Shown here in pieces: positions 28,573 through 37,863 of a DNA stretch of 64,000 nt; position 1 is the first letter of the stretch, and each line of letters opens with the position of its first letter. The translations under genes were made by a program, and so were the position numbers. Under the pieces are notes generated by a model. That model searched no databases and was not told the DNA's origin. It saw only the letters and a list, made by a program, of their open reading frames with translations. Source of the stretch: Verrucomicrobiales bacterium (GTDB lineage Bacteria; Verrucomicrobiota; Verrucomicrobiia; Verrucomicrobiales; DEV007); NCBI GenBank assembly GCA_029213005.1, contig JARGPI010000018.1, positions 1-64,000 of the forward strand, in the 5' to 3' direction.

Positions 28573-28720
28573 GTGCTTGTTTGGGAAATCTACCTGAAAG
28601 CGACCAAACTCCACGATCCAATAGCGCGCGCTGAATTCATCACCTAAGCCTGCGGAGTCAACGAATCACTCCGAGCACGTATTGAGAGGCTACTCGCCGT
28701 TGCTCTGGAGGAAGAGCTCT
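28573..28720 (+). pseudogene. Remnant of the N-terminal region of a PVC-type Ser/Thr kinase
   Basis: Reading in one frame from 28573 gives VLVWEIYLKATKLHDPIARA, then EFIT, a TAA stop at 28645-28647, then ACGVNESLRARIERLLA and an acidic stretch. This matches the short helical region before the kinase domain of many PVC Ser/Thr kinases, in which F-L-x-x-A-C-G is followed by L-R-x-R-I/V-E-x-L-L. The same region is present and intact in the kinase 1 kb downstream (residues DRSAFLEKACGDDKVLRQRI). No kinase catalytic motifs follow. It is therefore an old fragment. Confidence 0.5.
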
Positions 28721-28904
28721 TAGAGCCGGAGCCCCTTGTTCGCGAGGTCAGCAAATGGCTGGGGGGAATCCAAAATCGACCCGCCGGAGAACAGGTAATG
28801 GTTATTCAATCCAAAAAGCCCTCACCACGAATAGGCTCCTCCACGGATGCGCTCAATCTTTTTGATCAACCAGAGATTCTGTCGTTCTACACCATGCGAA
28901 TATC

Positions 28905-29330
28905 TCATTCCGCGCAATCGACAGCTGCGGCAGGCTCAGGCTTTCCTCCGCAGTCCGGGATAAGAGGGCTTGATGGATACGGAAAAATGTCCGAATCGAC
29001 AGCACTGGTATCTACGTTATCCACATACCGGATGAATGGTCCACCCTTTTTGGTCTCAACCTTCCGGATCAAATCAGCGTTGTAAGCCTCTGTGGTACTT
29101 AAATTGTAGTGTTTCTTTTCCGGGACTGGCTGATACCACGACTGCATGGAGAAATAATTCTGCAGGAGTGGAGTAGGGAAATTGTACCCGGGCCGCGCGA
29201 CAAAATCATACCTCGCTAAATACAGTAGCTCCAGTTTGGGTGGTTCCAGTTCTGCCCGGGTAAGTTTGCGTTTTGCGGAGTCAGGAATAATAAATGCGGG
29301 TAGAGAAAATTTCCAGGAAATGACCGGAAA
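28905..29330 (-). pseudogene. 5'-truncated YARHG-domain protein fragment
   Basis: The minus-strand frame, open from about 29330 to the stop at 28905, reads FIIPDSAKRKLTRAELEPPK, then LELLYLARYDFVARPGYNF, then YFSMQSWYQPVP. This is the pattern of the YARHG domain: an SDSR-K-L-T-x-x-E-L lead, Y-x-A-R-(H)-G-Y-x-F, and a YF-x-x-x-x-WY-x-P end. There is no usable start codon before the domain (only ATG 29147 within it), and the open frame stops where repeat R1 copy 3 begins. The gene appears to have lost its 5' end there. Confidence 0.5.
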
Positions 29331-29342
29331 CCAAACTGGAAT

Positions 29343-29500
29343 TCAGCCAATCTTGACTTCTTACTAAAAAATCTGTAAGGGTTTAACAATGAATGAGACC
29401 GAAATCAAACTCCTCACCCTTCCTGCCCCTGTGCCCCATCCAATTCGAGGGCCGCAAGCGGCTTAGATTTTTGCCTTGAACAAGCAATTTCCTATCAATT
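29343..29500. repeat. Dispersed repeat family R1, copy 3
   Basis: About 155 bases colinear with 12131-12292, sharing TCAGCCAATCTTGACTT, CACCCTTCCTGCCCCTG-like sequence, GGGCCGCAAGCGGCTTAG and CCTATCA. It sits immediately upstream of the kinase gene and abuts the truncated YARHG fragment. Its end overlaps the likely promoter region of the kinase. Confidence 0.7.
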
Positions 29501-29583
29501 AAAGGCTGGGATTGGGTGGATATGGGGGATTTCGCCTCCGCGTGACAATCCCATGCCATTTAGCAGAATTTTTACAGAAGTTA

Positions 29584-30246
29584 ATGCCGGATTCCGAACC
29601 AGCCCCCGATGAAGAGACGATTGCTTTCTCTTCAAGTCCTCCCTCCACTGGAGATAATCCTACTACTATTGTCAGCAATCGGGATATCAATTCTCCATCT
29701 TCCCGGGAAAAAGATCTGTTCTTTGAGGCACTTGATATTGAAATTGATTCAGATCGCAGTGCCTTTCTTGAAAAGGCTTGCGGTGACGACAAAGTGCTTC
29801 GGCAAAGGATTGAGGATTTGCTGAATCTTAATGAGAAAACCGGATTCCTAGAACCACGAGAAACGGTTAAAGAACTCAATGTTGAAATTCATGGCAAGGA
29901 ACGGGAGTTGCCACCGACTTCTAACAATTACGAAGTTGGGCTCGAAATCGCTCGCGGTGGAATGGGCAGCATCAGGGTCGCGGAAGATAACAAGCTGAGG
30001 CGATCAGTTGCGATTAAGGTCATGCACCGTGATGCCGCCGCCAGTTCATCAGCGCAGGCCCGCTTCCTCCTCGAAGCCGAAGTGTTGGCCGAACTGGCAC
30101 ATCCTAACATTGTCCCCATTCACGATATTGTCTGGGAAGATGGTTGTCCGCTGTTCTATTCGATGAAACTCGTCAAGGGTCGCACCCTGCAGGCGATCAT
30201 CGATGAACTACGCGACGAAAAGGGGGGGGAATACAGAAGAATATAG
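29584..30246 (+). CDS. Ser/Thr protein kinase, N-terminal part before a frameshift
   Basis: First part of a large transmembrane Hanks-type kinase. An acidic and serine-rich N-terminus is followed by the helical ACGDDKVLRQRIEDLL block, then the glycine-rich loop EIARGGMGSIRVAE and the ATP-binding lysine in VAIKVMHR. It ends in KLVKGRTLQAIIDELRDEKG before running into a TAG 16 bases past a G8 run (30222-30229). Dropping one G joins this frame to the downstream one as DEKGGNTEEYSLDRLL without a gap. I chose the ATG at 29584; a TTG at 29512 lies further upstream, near repeat R1. This is either a homopolymer sequencing error, a genuine disruption or a slippery site. Confidence 0.75.
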   Translation: MPDSEPAPDEETIAFSSSPPSTGDNPTTIVSNRDINSPSSREKDLFFEALDIEIDSDRSAFLEKACGDDKVLRQRIEDLLNLNEKTGFLEPRETVKELNVEIHGKERELPPTSNNYEVGLEIARGGMGSIRVAEDNKLRRSVAIKVMHRDAAASSSAQARFLLEAEVLAELAHPNIVPIHDIVWEDGCPLFYSMKLVKGRTLQAIIDELRDEKGGEYRRI

Positions 30247-33200
30247 CCTCGATCGACTTCTTCTCATATTTCGCAAGGTATGTGATGCGATTGCTTTTGC
30301 CCACAGCAGGGAGATCATCCACCGGGATTTGAAACCGGAAAACATCATGGTCGGTGAGTTCGGTGAAGTCCTGGTGATGGATTGGGGCCTCGCAAAAAAG
30401 CTCGAGGAAAATCCGAATCGCGAAATCGATGAAGCCATCCTCCCGGGACGGGAAAACCAGGCGGAGACGCTTCAGGGAGATGTCATGGGAACCCCTCAAT
30501 ATATGAGTCCCGAACAAGCTGCCGGAGATATATCGGCGTTGGATGAACGCTCTGATATCTTTTCGTTGGGAGGAATTCTATATGCCATTTTGACTCTCCG
30601 GCCGCCAGTTGACGGTACGACTTTGCATGAAGTTCTGGAAAAGGTGAAGACCGCCGAAATTGAGGCCCCCTCTCACACAACTGCGGTCCACGATAGGAAT
30701 GCAGCGTCGGGACAATTTTCAGGAGGCGTGTTGGAGGCCAGGCAAATAAAGCCGCTGCCGCACATTCCCACCGGCCGGGTACCGCCGGCTCTGTCTTCGG
30801 TGGTGATGAAGGCGCTGCAGCGGGAGAAGTCTGACCGATACCCGAATGTCCAGGAATTCGGCACGGATGTGGAGGCCTTTCAGGGCGGCTTTGCTACCAG
30901 TGCCGAGAACATCAATTTTTTAGGACAATTGGCCCTGCTCATTCGACGGCACAAAGGTATATCGATAGCCACCGCAGTAGGTCTGTTTTTGATTGTTGTC
31001 CTCTCTGCCGGTTTCATGTTCAAAGTCAATGCTGAGAAACAAGCGGCTCTTGGAGCAGAAGCGTTGGCTGAACAAAAGGCTGAAGATGCAGCCCGTGCCG
31101 AGGCACAGCAGAAGGTGGAGGCGGACAATGCCCGGGCCGCTGAAAAAGACGCACTTGCTTCCCTGGCAAGATCTCACATCTCTCTGGCCGAAGCTGCCTA
31201 TCGTGTTCATGACGTGGCGGGTATGTCCCTGGCGCTCAAGGAATGTCCTGAAGAGTATCGCGATCACTCCTGGACTTACCTTTCGGATAAAATTGATTCC
31301 TCAATTGGACTCGTTGAGTTTCCCCAACTCAACGATCTTCATGCTGCCCTTCCCATTCCCGGAAAACCTGGACACTTTGTTCTCGCTGGATCCGATCAAA
31401 GCCTCTTTATTGTCGATGTCGCCGGGGAATCGGCTTCGAACAAAATGGACAGCCATATCTCCGGGGGGAAAGTTCTGGCCGTCTCCGGCGACGGACAAAC
31501 GATAGCGATAGGGAAACGAGCTGGGACGGAACTGACGGTTCTGGATATCGACACCAATGCCGTGCTCCGTGAATTCAAAGCGAAAGGAAACTCCCTTAAA
31601 AGCATTTCGCTCGATCATGACGGATCGGTCCTCGCAGTGGGTTATCTATCCGCCGGGCATTCCGGAGGTGTGCAAGTTTTCGATATCAAGCAAGGACAGG
31701 TGAAATGTGAAGTTAGTGAGACTTTTCCGTTTAAAGTCATCCTTCATCCCACAGAGGAAATTGTGATGGTGGGAAATATGATAAGCCGGTCTCTGGAGTT
31801 ATATTCGACCAGTAATGGAAATAAGTATTTCAGCCAAAAGTTTGAACTCCAAAGCATGGCACTCAGTCATGACGGAAATCGTTTGGCCATCGGCGGCATG
31901 GTGGGCCTGGTAACGATCGTCGATTCGCGGACAGGAACCCAGTTGCAGCAGGGAATCTTACAACCCGGGACGGTGAAGAATTTGGCATGGACGGCGGAAA
32001 ATGCAATCGTCACCATGGGGGCTCCCAGAGTCGGGATTTGGGACGGGCGGAATCTCTCACACCTGGGATCTTTGTATGGTTTGATAAGAGATAGCAATGC
32101 GACACCTCTTGATACTCAATTAGATCCGGCCAGCGGTTACATGATGACTCTGGGCTCGAAAATTCAACTTTGGCAGATTCCTGTAGATCTGGAAGTTTCC
32201 AAAATTAGAAGTGCCGCCGAACAAGCCCACTCGGGATGCTTTCTTTCCGATGATACGCTGATAGCGGCCTATGGCTGGACGGCCAGACCGTTTGATATGA
32301 CCGATCCATCAACTCCGGAGCCGTTGAGCGACAAGGTTCCAGGTGGATTTTCTGTCGTCGCCTGCGATTGGAATACCGGGAAGTTTGCCGGTGCCACTGG
32401 TTTCAGCGATACAGGAGGCCTTAAGCTGTTCGAAATTGAAAACGATACTCCCTCCGTCCGATGGACCCAATCCACGTCATTTCGGGCCAGGAAACTGGAT
32501 TTTGACGTCAATAGCGAACGGCTGCTGGCGAGTGATGGCAGTCGAAACCAGATTTTCTCCGTTGCCGATGGGTCACTTATAAAGGGATTCGACGGAACCG
32601 GGCGCTTTTTTGTCGGCGAAAATTGCACGCAGATTATCGGATTTGGAAAGGGAACGAATACCCTCCAGGGCACGCGATATCTGGTCGAGCTGTACGACGC
32701 TGAAACGGGAAAGCCAACGCGTTCGACTCCCATGAGGAGCAGACCGGTAAGCTATTCCATTTCACTCGACAGGAAGCTGGCAGCACAAGCGGGAAGCGAC
32801 TACGTGGTGAACATTCTTGATACCGGGACTTTGGAACACCTGATCAGTTTCCGCGCTCACGACAATGAAATCGGAGCCCTGGCATTTCATCCGACGGAAG
32901 CAATGATTGCCTCAGGCTCCGCTGATGGCTCGCTGAAACTGTGGGACATAAAAACCGGACGCCTGCTTCGACAGTTTATGGGGATGAGGGGAACGCCCCT
33001 AGCAATAGCATTCAGTCCAAGTGGTCATCTACTTTACGCTGCGGGCCGGGAGAGAACCGTTCGGATTTTCGACACCAGCCGACTTGGAAATCCTCCCAGA
33101 TTTGTAGTGCCTGGCAGCCCTCCCCCGGAAGCAACGCCCGAAATTAGCGGCTGGATTCAAACGTTGGACAGCGGTCTGCCACTGCGGAAGCATGAAGGCA

Positions 33201-33643
33201 TAAGTGAAATATCCCGCGACGCAGAATACAGGATGGGTCCTGTCTTACAGCCCGGCAATAATGAACATGCAGCCGAACTGATGGGTGGTGACGTAAGTGC
33301 GTTCTCTTACGCATTCTATTGTAAATCAAACCTCGGAATACGGCCGGAAATTATGATTCGATTGAAGGAACCTTCCACCATCAAATCTATCTTGGTAGAA
33401 AACATGCGAACCTCCGACAAAGAGTATCTCGACCGGGCCGCCGGACTTACCCTTTGGTTTTCCAGGGATGGCAACAAATGGAATCGCGTCTGGGAGGCCA
33501 ACCAGGTGGATTCCCAATGGAACATCGATTTAAAGGGGGGAGTGCAGGCTCAATACCTGAAACTTGGATTGCCAGCCAATGGAAGATTGCACCTGCGCGA
33601 AGTTGTCGTCTTCGGTGAGAGCCATAAGAAAGTCCGACCTTAA
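30203..33643 (+). CDS. Ser/Thr protein kinase, catalytic remainder with TM helix, WD40 propeller and discoidin-like domain
   Basis: Continuation of the kinase begun at 29584; real homology starts at about 30230. Catalytic loop IIHRDLKPENIM, Mg-binding DWGLAKKL and the GTPQYMSPEQAAG activation-segment end are intact. Then come a membrane span (IATAVGLFLIVVLSAGFMFK), an alanine/glutamate coiled coil (AEQKAEDAARAEAQQKVEAD), a long WD40-like propeller (about residues 350-970, with GALAFHPTEAMIASGSADGS), and a C-terminal beta-sandwich resembling discoidin/F5-8C (VENMRTSDKEYLDRAAGLTL). The joined protein would be about 1350 residues, with the propeller and discoidin-like part outside the cytoplasmic membrane, as a sensor. 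An isolated start at ATG 30203 is unlikely because it lacks the N-lobe. Confidence 0.85.
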   Translation: MNYATKRGGNTEEYSLDRLLLIFRKVCDAIAFAHSREIIHRDLKPENIMVGEFGEVLVMDWGLAKKLEENPNREIDEAILPGRENQAETLQGDVMGTPQYMSPEQAAGDISALDERSDIFSLGGILYAILTLRPPVDGTTLHEVLEKVKTAEIEAPSHTTAVHDRNAASGQFSGGVLEARQIKPLPHIPTGRVPPALSSVVMKALQREKSDRYPNVQEFGTDVEAFQGGFATSAENINFLGQLALLIRRHKGISIATAVGLFLIVVLSAGFMFKVNAEKQAALGAEALAEQKAEDAARAEAQQKVEADNARAAEKDALASLARSHISLAEAAYRVHDVAGMSLALKECPEEYRDHSWTYLSDKIDSSIGLVEFPQLNDLHAALPIPGKPGHFVLAGSDQSLFIVDVAGESASNKMDSHISGGKVLAVSGDGQTIAIGKRAGTELTVLDIDTNAVLREFKAKGNSLKSISLDHDGSVLAVGYLSAGHSGGVQVFDIKQGQVKCEVSETFPFKVILHPTEEIVMVGNMISRSLELYSTSNGNKYFSQKFELQSMALSHDGNRLAIGGMVGLVTIVDSRTGTQLQQGILQPGTVKNLAWTAENAIVTMGAPRVGIWDGRNLSHLGSLYGLIRDSNATPLDTQLDPASGYMMTLGSKIQLWQIPVDLEVSKIRSAAEQAHSGCFLSDDTLIAAYGWTARPFDMTDPSTPEPLSDKVPGGFSVVACDWNTGKFAGATGFSDTGGLKLFEIENDTPSVRWTQSTSFRARKLDFDVNSERLLASDGSRNQIFSVADGSLIKGFDGTGRFFVGENCTQIIGFGKGTNTLQGTRYLVELYDAETGKPTRSTPMRSRPVSYSISLDRKLAAQAGSDYVVNILDTGTLEHLISFRAHDNEIGALAFHPTEAMIASGSADGSLKLWDIKTGRLLRQFMGMRGTPLAIAFSPSGHLLYAAGRERTVRIFDTSRLGNPPRFVVPGSPPPEATPEISGWIQTLDSGLPLRKHEGISEISRDAEYRMGPVLQPGNNEHAAELMGGDVSAFSYAFYCKSNLGIRPEIMIRLKEPSTIKSILVENMRTSDKEYLDRAAGLTLWFSRDGNKWNRVWEANQVDSQWNIDLKGGVQAQYLKLGLPANGRLHLREVVVFGESHKKVRP

Positions 33644-33931
33644 TTTTAAACGACAATCCGCCTCTTGCTGCTTTCCTACACAGCAGCCGGGCTGAGGCTC
33701 CCTGATGGTTTTGGGCTTTGAATTCAGGCAACATTCCGCTGTGGGCACAACTGCCAACCAGTGTCCTCAATGCCCGACAGCAGACGAGCAGTCGAAGTCT
33801 GCGGGGGAGAAGAGAGCTGCACTGGGCCTGCAGGAGCCCGCATTGGGTTGCCTTTACCTGACCAACTCACCCGGTTCGTATTAGTTCAACACGGGTTACT
33901 GACACTGTCCTCATTTTGAATAGAAACCAAA

Positions 33932-36900
33932 TCACACAACAGGAACAGCAAACCTTCCCGCCGGAATCTTCAAAACGGTTTTCTTCCGATCAGTGGAAAT
34001 GGCTTCGATACCTTCTGGAAGTAGGCCGAATTTCACCGTTGCGGGAATTGACAACTCCGCTGCGCCTGTGCTTTCAACCTGCAAGGCTCCATCGATAACG
34101 CGACAGGCGAACGCTGACGGAATCCGCACGGCATCACCAGGCTGGATGGAGTAGAGAATCATGGGGTCACCCGGCTGAATGTTCTTTGGCAGGTCGCGGT
34201 CGAAGCGGATTCCCGCCGTGGCCCATCTTCCGGAACCGCTGGCAGACGCGGCAGTTTGCCGGGCGGTGAAATCGGCGTTGGGAAAGTAGGCGAGGCGGTT
34301 GGTGGAGACCGGACGATTTGGCGCAAAGCGCTGATTCTCCCTCACAGTCACGTAGGCACGGCTGCGTTTGGTGACGGTGAGAACCGCCAGGGCAAACGGT
34401 GGGTTTCCGGCCAGGCCGATTCGTTGTCTGCCGTCTTCGGTGTGTTCCAAAGTCGCGATTTCGTAACAGGACTGATGAGCCGGACTCGTTGCATGCTCGA
34501 CAAAAATACGCGAACCAATCAATGTTTCCGGGAGCGGTGTTTTTGTCTCGACGTATAGAGCGCTCTGTTCCGGGCTGCCGGTGAGATCTCCGTCGAGGCC
34601 GGTGAGACTGAAGTTCCAGCCGGGTGATAAACGTACTTCGTAGTCCTGTGCTTTCAGATATTCTCCATCGTATAGAATGACTTCGTGCGCGGCGGGGCAG
34701 ACTTTTCCGACGCGGCCATGCAATGCCGTCTTCCGCTGTTGGTTTTGGAATTTTTCCGATGCGCTTCTGGTGGTGATAACGGTGCAAAATTCACTTTTGA
34801 CATACTTGATTTCTATACCATGGGAGTAACGATTTTCACCGCCGGGATCATTGTCAAATACATCGACAGAATGGACCGGGCTGGATGAATCTTTGTTCGG
34901 GTCATGCGCTGACAGTACATCGACAAAAGTCGACTCCAGCCGGGCGTCCCCGGTGGCGTGACGCTGCGCATTGAAGACATCGAAAGCATCCGGACGGCAA
35001 ACGACGGACTGCTTGTATTTTTCCAGCTGCATCATCGCCGCCCACGGGGCGCGCGATCCGATATAGCGGTGCCGGGCGGGGGTGCCGCGCTGGGCACCCC
35101 ACATATTGACTTCGATGGTGCGCTGCAGCCATGGTTCTGGGTCGCGGCCATAGTCAGCCACGTAGGAAGCGGGAGCGATGCTCCACTGGTGATTCGCGGT
35201 ATGTTTTTCCGAACCCGGCCAGGCTCTTACATCTGTCAGCGCCCGTGAATCTTCGCCATAGGGCGTTGGTGGTTCATTCACCGCTTTGAGAATCAATCCG
35301 AACGTTTGATCCCGGCTCCCGAGGTCTCGGGCGTACGGTGGTGGGTGTTCCACGGTCTTTGCGAGGTAGTCGAAAAGATTATCAGCCGTGTCCTCCACGG
35401 GAGACGAAGGGGCAGTCGGTGGAGCGGGAAAGTGCCACCACACATCGTGTCGGCGGCCACCGGAGAGGCGCGATATGCTGATCGCCACGGACTCGCCACC
35501 GGGCAGCGACACCGTCATCCATTGGCGGGACCAGAGGCGAATGTCGCCCGGGTAATCGGCGAAATTCTCCGGCGGAAGGGTGACGTCCATGAACCGCAGG
35601 CCCGCACCCGGATCGTCCGGTTTACCTTTGCCGTACCAACCCTCCAGCAAGCCGTGGGGACCGTCGCCCTGAAAACCATCGATCGTTGGCGCGCAATGCA
35701 TTTCCAGCGCGTTGGTGAACCAGGGGCGCATTTTTGTCAGCGGCAGGCGGTCGCGAATTTCTTTGGGAACGGCTTCCGGGTCGATCAGGTTCGAAGGTGC
35801 GGCATAGCCCAATTCAGGCATCAGGCTGATACCTTCGAAAAACAGCTGCACATTGAGCCGCGAGGGTTGGGTGTGTAAAATGCCGGAGCGAAAATCCAGT
35901 ATCGCTTCGAGCCGTTTGCCTGGCCTGCCGGAACGAAGACAGCCTATCCCGTAAGAAGGGTAACAGAGACTTTCTTCGGTTTCTCTATAGTTGGGATCAG
36001 ATAGAGATTTGAGGTTTGCCGAACGGAAGAAGCCCAGGTGCTCATCGCCGTGTTGACTCTCGATTCCGTAGAGGGTGCGGATGGGGTAACAGCCGGTTTT
36101 CTCGAACCCGGCAAGGATTGGTCGGCGCTTCGCTAACTCATCCCACACGGTTGGTCCGAGGCGATTGCGTAATCCCGGGAGATAAAATCCGCGCAGCATG
36201 ACCGCATAGTTAAACGCGCCTTCCACCGACAGGCCGTCATCATAAAAATGGTTATACAGATAGTGCCGAACAATTTCAAACAGGTGGCGGAAATACGCGT
36301 CATCTCCGCTGCCGATCGCCATGGACAGTGAAACCGGTATCGTCGTTCCGGGGAAATTGCTGCCAGGTTGCGGAATATGCCGGGTTAGACAAAATTGGCG
36401 GCGCAGCGAGGTAGAGATTTTGGTTTGTTCCTCAACCGTTAAATCCGAAGCCACCGCGCCAAAGGCTTCGGCGAGCAGGGCATTCTCATTCCGGCCGGCG
36501 ACTGCCCGGTATATCTTTTCACTCGGCTTGATAGACTCGACCGGTGCTTCAGTAGCGAACGCCACGAAACGGGTGATTTCCTCCTCGGTGGGGTATTGGT
36601 CACTGTCAGGTGAATCCTGCCATTCATCAAAAGGAAAATCGGCCCGGCTTGCCCTCCTGCCGGACGCGGCGGACAGCCACGGTTGCCGGTCGAGAAAAGC
36701 CGGCAACAACTTCACGATTTCCGTAAGTACGGACCGGGCGAAAGGATGTTTTTCAATCGCTCCGGCATTTTCCTGAACGACCAGCGCGACCAGACCGCTC
36801 AGCCAATCGATGAGAAATCTCCACCTGGCGTAGGCGATTTCCTCAGCTAGAATCAGCGGCTCCACGTTTTCCGGCGGTGCATCCGGATCGATATCTTCTT

Positions 36901-37405
36901 TGCAGCACAACGTCTGAAAAGGAAACCTGGTAGTGTTCGCCATTTTCAGGCCACCAAAACTCCGGTCGCATAAAGGGCAGTTAACTCCACCCTTCGCCGT
37001 GATCGCCGGGGCCTCTCCGGACAGCAGTCCCCGGTAAAATTCCAGAGCTTCATCCGCCTTGTATTTTCCGGGATGAAGCATCGGCAAAGCCCGCCCGCCA
37101 CTGCGGGATTCCTGGATGCCTCCCAGCAGAATGAACGCGGCGTAATAGGTGCCCGGGGGACGGGACTCTCCCGGCATGGGAGTTTTGGCAGCGTCTATCA
37201 GGAGGGCCGGACTGTTCCCGTTGCCGAACATTTCCTGCGGTTTCGGAATCGTCAGATCAAAAGGACGCAGCAACCCTTTTTGGAGCGCTTCCGCTGTCGG
37301 CCACTGGGCTTGAGCGGATGCGGCATCAGCCCCGGGTAACCCGAGGCTTGCTGCAACGGGGGTGGCTGAGGTTGTCAGGAGAAACTGGCGACGATTCCAA
37401 TGCAT
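33932..37405 (-). CDS. Tat-exported heparinase II/III-like polysaccharide lyase candidate
   Basis: A very large (1157 residues) exported protein. The N-terminus has a twin-arginine signal (NRRQFLLTTSATPVAASLGL). Residues about 70-480 are mainly helical, including RHYLYNHFYDDGLSVEGAFN, typical of the alpha/alpha toroid of heparinase II/III and alginate lyases. HTQPSRLNVQLFFEGISLMP (about 505) looks like the start of the beta-sandwich sheet domain. A cysteine cluster (NCPLCDRS and LCCKED, about 140-170) may bind a metal or form disulfides. The C-terminal 350 residues are beta-rich. Family assignment is by pattern only; acidic polysaccharide degradation would fit the sulfatases. Confidence 0.6.
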   Translation of the reverse strand: MHWNRRQFLLTTSATPVAASLGLPGADAASAQAQWPTAEALQKGLLRPFDLTIPKPQEMFGNGNSPALLIDAAKTPMPGESRPPGTYYAAFILLGGIQESRSGGRALPMLHPGKYKADEALEFYRGLLSGEAPAITAKGGVNCPLCDRSFGGLKMANTTRFPFQTLCCKEDIDPDAPPENVEPLILAEEIAYARWRFLIDWLSGLVALVVQENAGAIEKHPFARSVLTEIVKLLPAFLDRQPWLSAASGRRASRADFPFDEWQDSPDSDQYPTEEEITRFVAFATEAPVESIKPSEKIYRAVAGRNENALLAEAFGAVASDLTVEEQTKISTSLRRQFCLTRHIPQPGSNFPGTTIPVSLSMAIGSGDDAYFRHLFEIVRHYLYNHFYDDGLSVEGAFNYAVMLRGFYLPGLRNRLGPTVWDELAKRRPILAGFEKTGCYPIRTLYGIESQHGDEHLGFFRSANLKSLSDPNYRETEESLCYPSYGIGCLRSGRPGKRLEAILDFRSGILHTQPSRLNVQLFFEGISLMPELGYAAPSNLIDPEAVPKEIRDRLPLTKMRPWFTNALEMHCAPTIDGFQGDGPHGLLEGWYGKGKPDDPGAGLRFMDVTLPPENFADYPGDIRLWSRQWMTVSLPGGESVAISISRLSGGRRHDVWWHFPAPPTAPSSPVEDTADNLFDYLAKTVEHPPPYARDLGSRDQTFGLILKAVNEPPTPYGEDSRALTDVRAWPGSEKHTANHQWSIAPASYVADYGRDPEPWLQRTIEVNMWGAQRGTPARHRYIGSRAPWAAMMQLEKYKQSVVCRPDAFDVFNAQRHATGDARLESTFVDVLSAHDPNKDSSSPVHSVDVFDNDPGGENRYSHGIEIKYVKSEFCTVITTRSASEKFQNQQRKTALHGRVGKVCPAAHEVILYDGEYLKAQDYEVRLSPGWNFSLTGLDGDLTGSPEQSALYVETKTPLPETLIGSRIFVEHATSPAHQSCYEIATLEHTEDGRQRIGLAGNPPFALAVLTVTKRSRAYVTVRENQRFAPNRPVSTNRLAYFPNADFTARQTAASASGSGRWATAGIRFDRDLPKNIQPGDPMILYSIQPGDAVRIPSAFACRVIDGALQVESTGAAELSIPATVKFGLLPEGIEAISTDRKKTVLKIPAGRFAVPVV

Positions 37406-37863
37406 TCATCTCACATCAGTCGTGGTTTGAGGAAGAGCAACACCCGTAATGAATGCTTCGTTGAGTATGGAAGGAACTTGCTACCCTGGTCGCATCGTAG
37501 ATGGCTTTGGAGGTGGGAAGAGCACAGGAAATTCTTCCTTAGGGGAGAGCCCCCCTTATTCCAGCCCGTCACTTGTAAAATTGGAGCTTCGAACCTTGGC
37601 GGTGGAGTCGCATTGTTTGAGGCTCTATGAACCAATCTTCCCGTGACTCAATTGATTCGTGTTTCTTTGTGCTCATTCGTGAAAATTAGTGTTCCCAAAA
37701 TTGGCTTACCGTTAACTCTAATATGATTAATGGCTTTTGTAGGCGCTATCACCGTGGTCGGTTTGAATCGCGCCTTTGGCGCTGCGAAATGTTTAATTTC
37801 AGTCAGCGCGAACGGTTGGGAACTTCGCCTCGATATATCTTATGTAGAAGTTTACAGTCCCAC
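37406..37863. other. Intergenic region without a recognised feature
   Basis: This 458-base gap separates the divergently oriented start of the heparinase-like gene from the 3' end of the sigma factor gene. Short open frames on both strands show no signal peptide, motif or composition that would support a gene. I see no palindrome or repeat from the families noted elsewhere. Confidence 0.4.
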
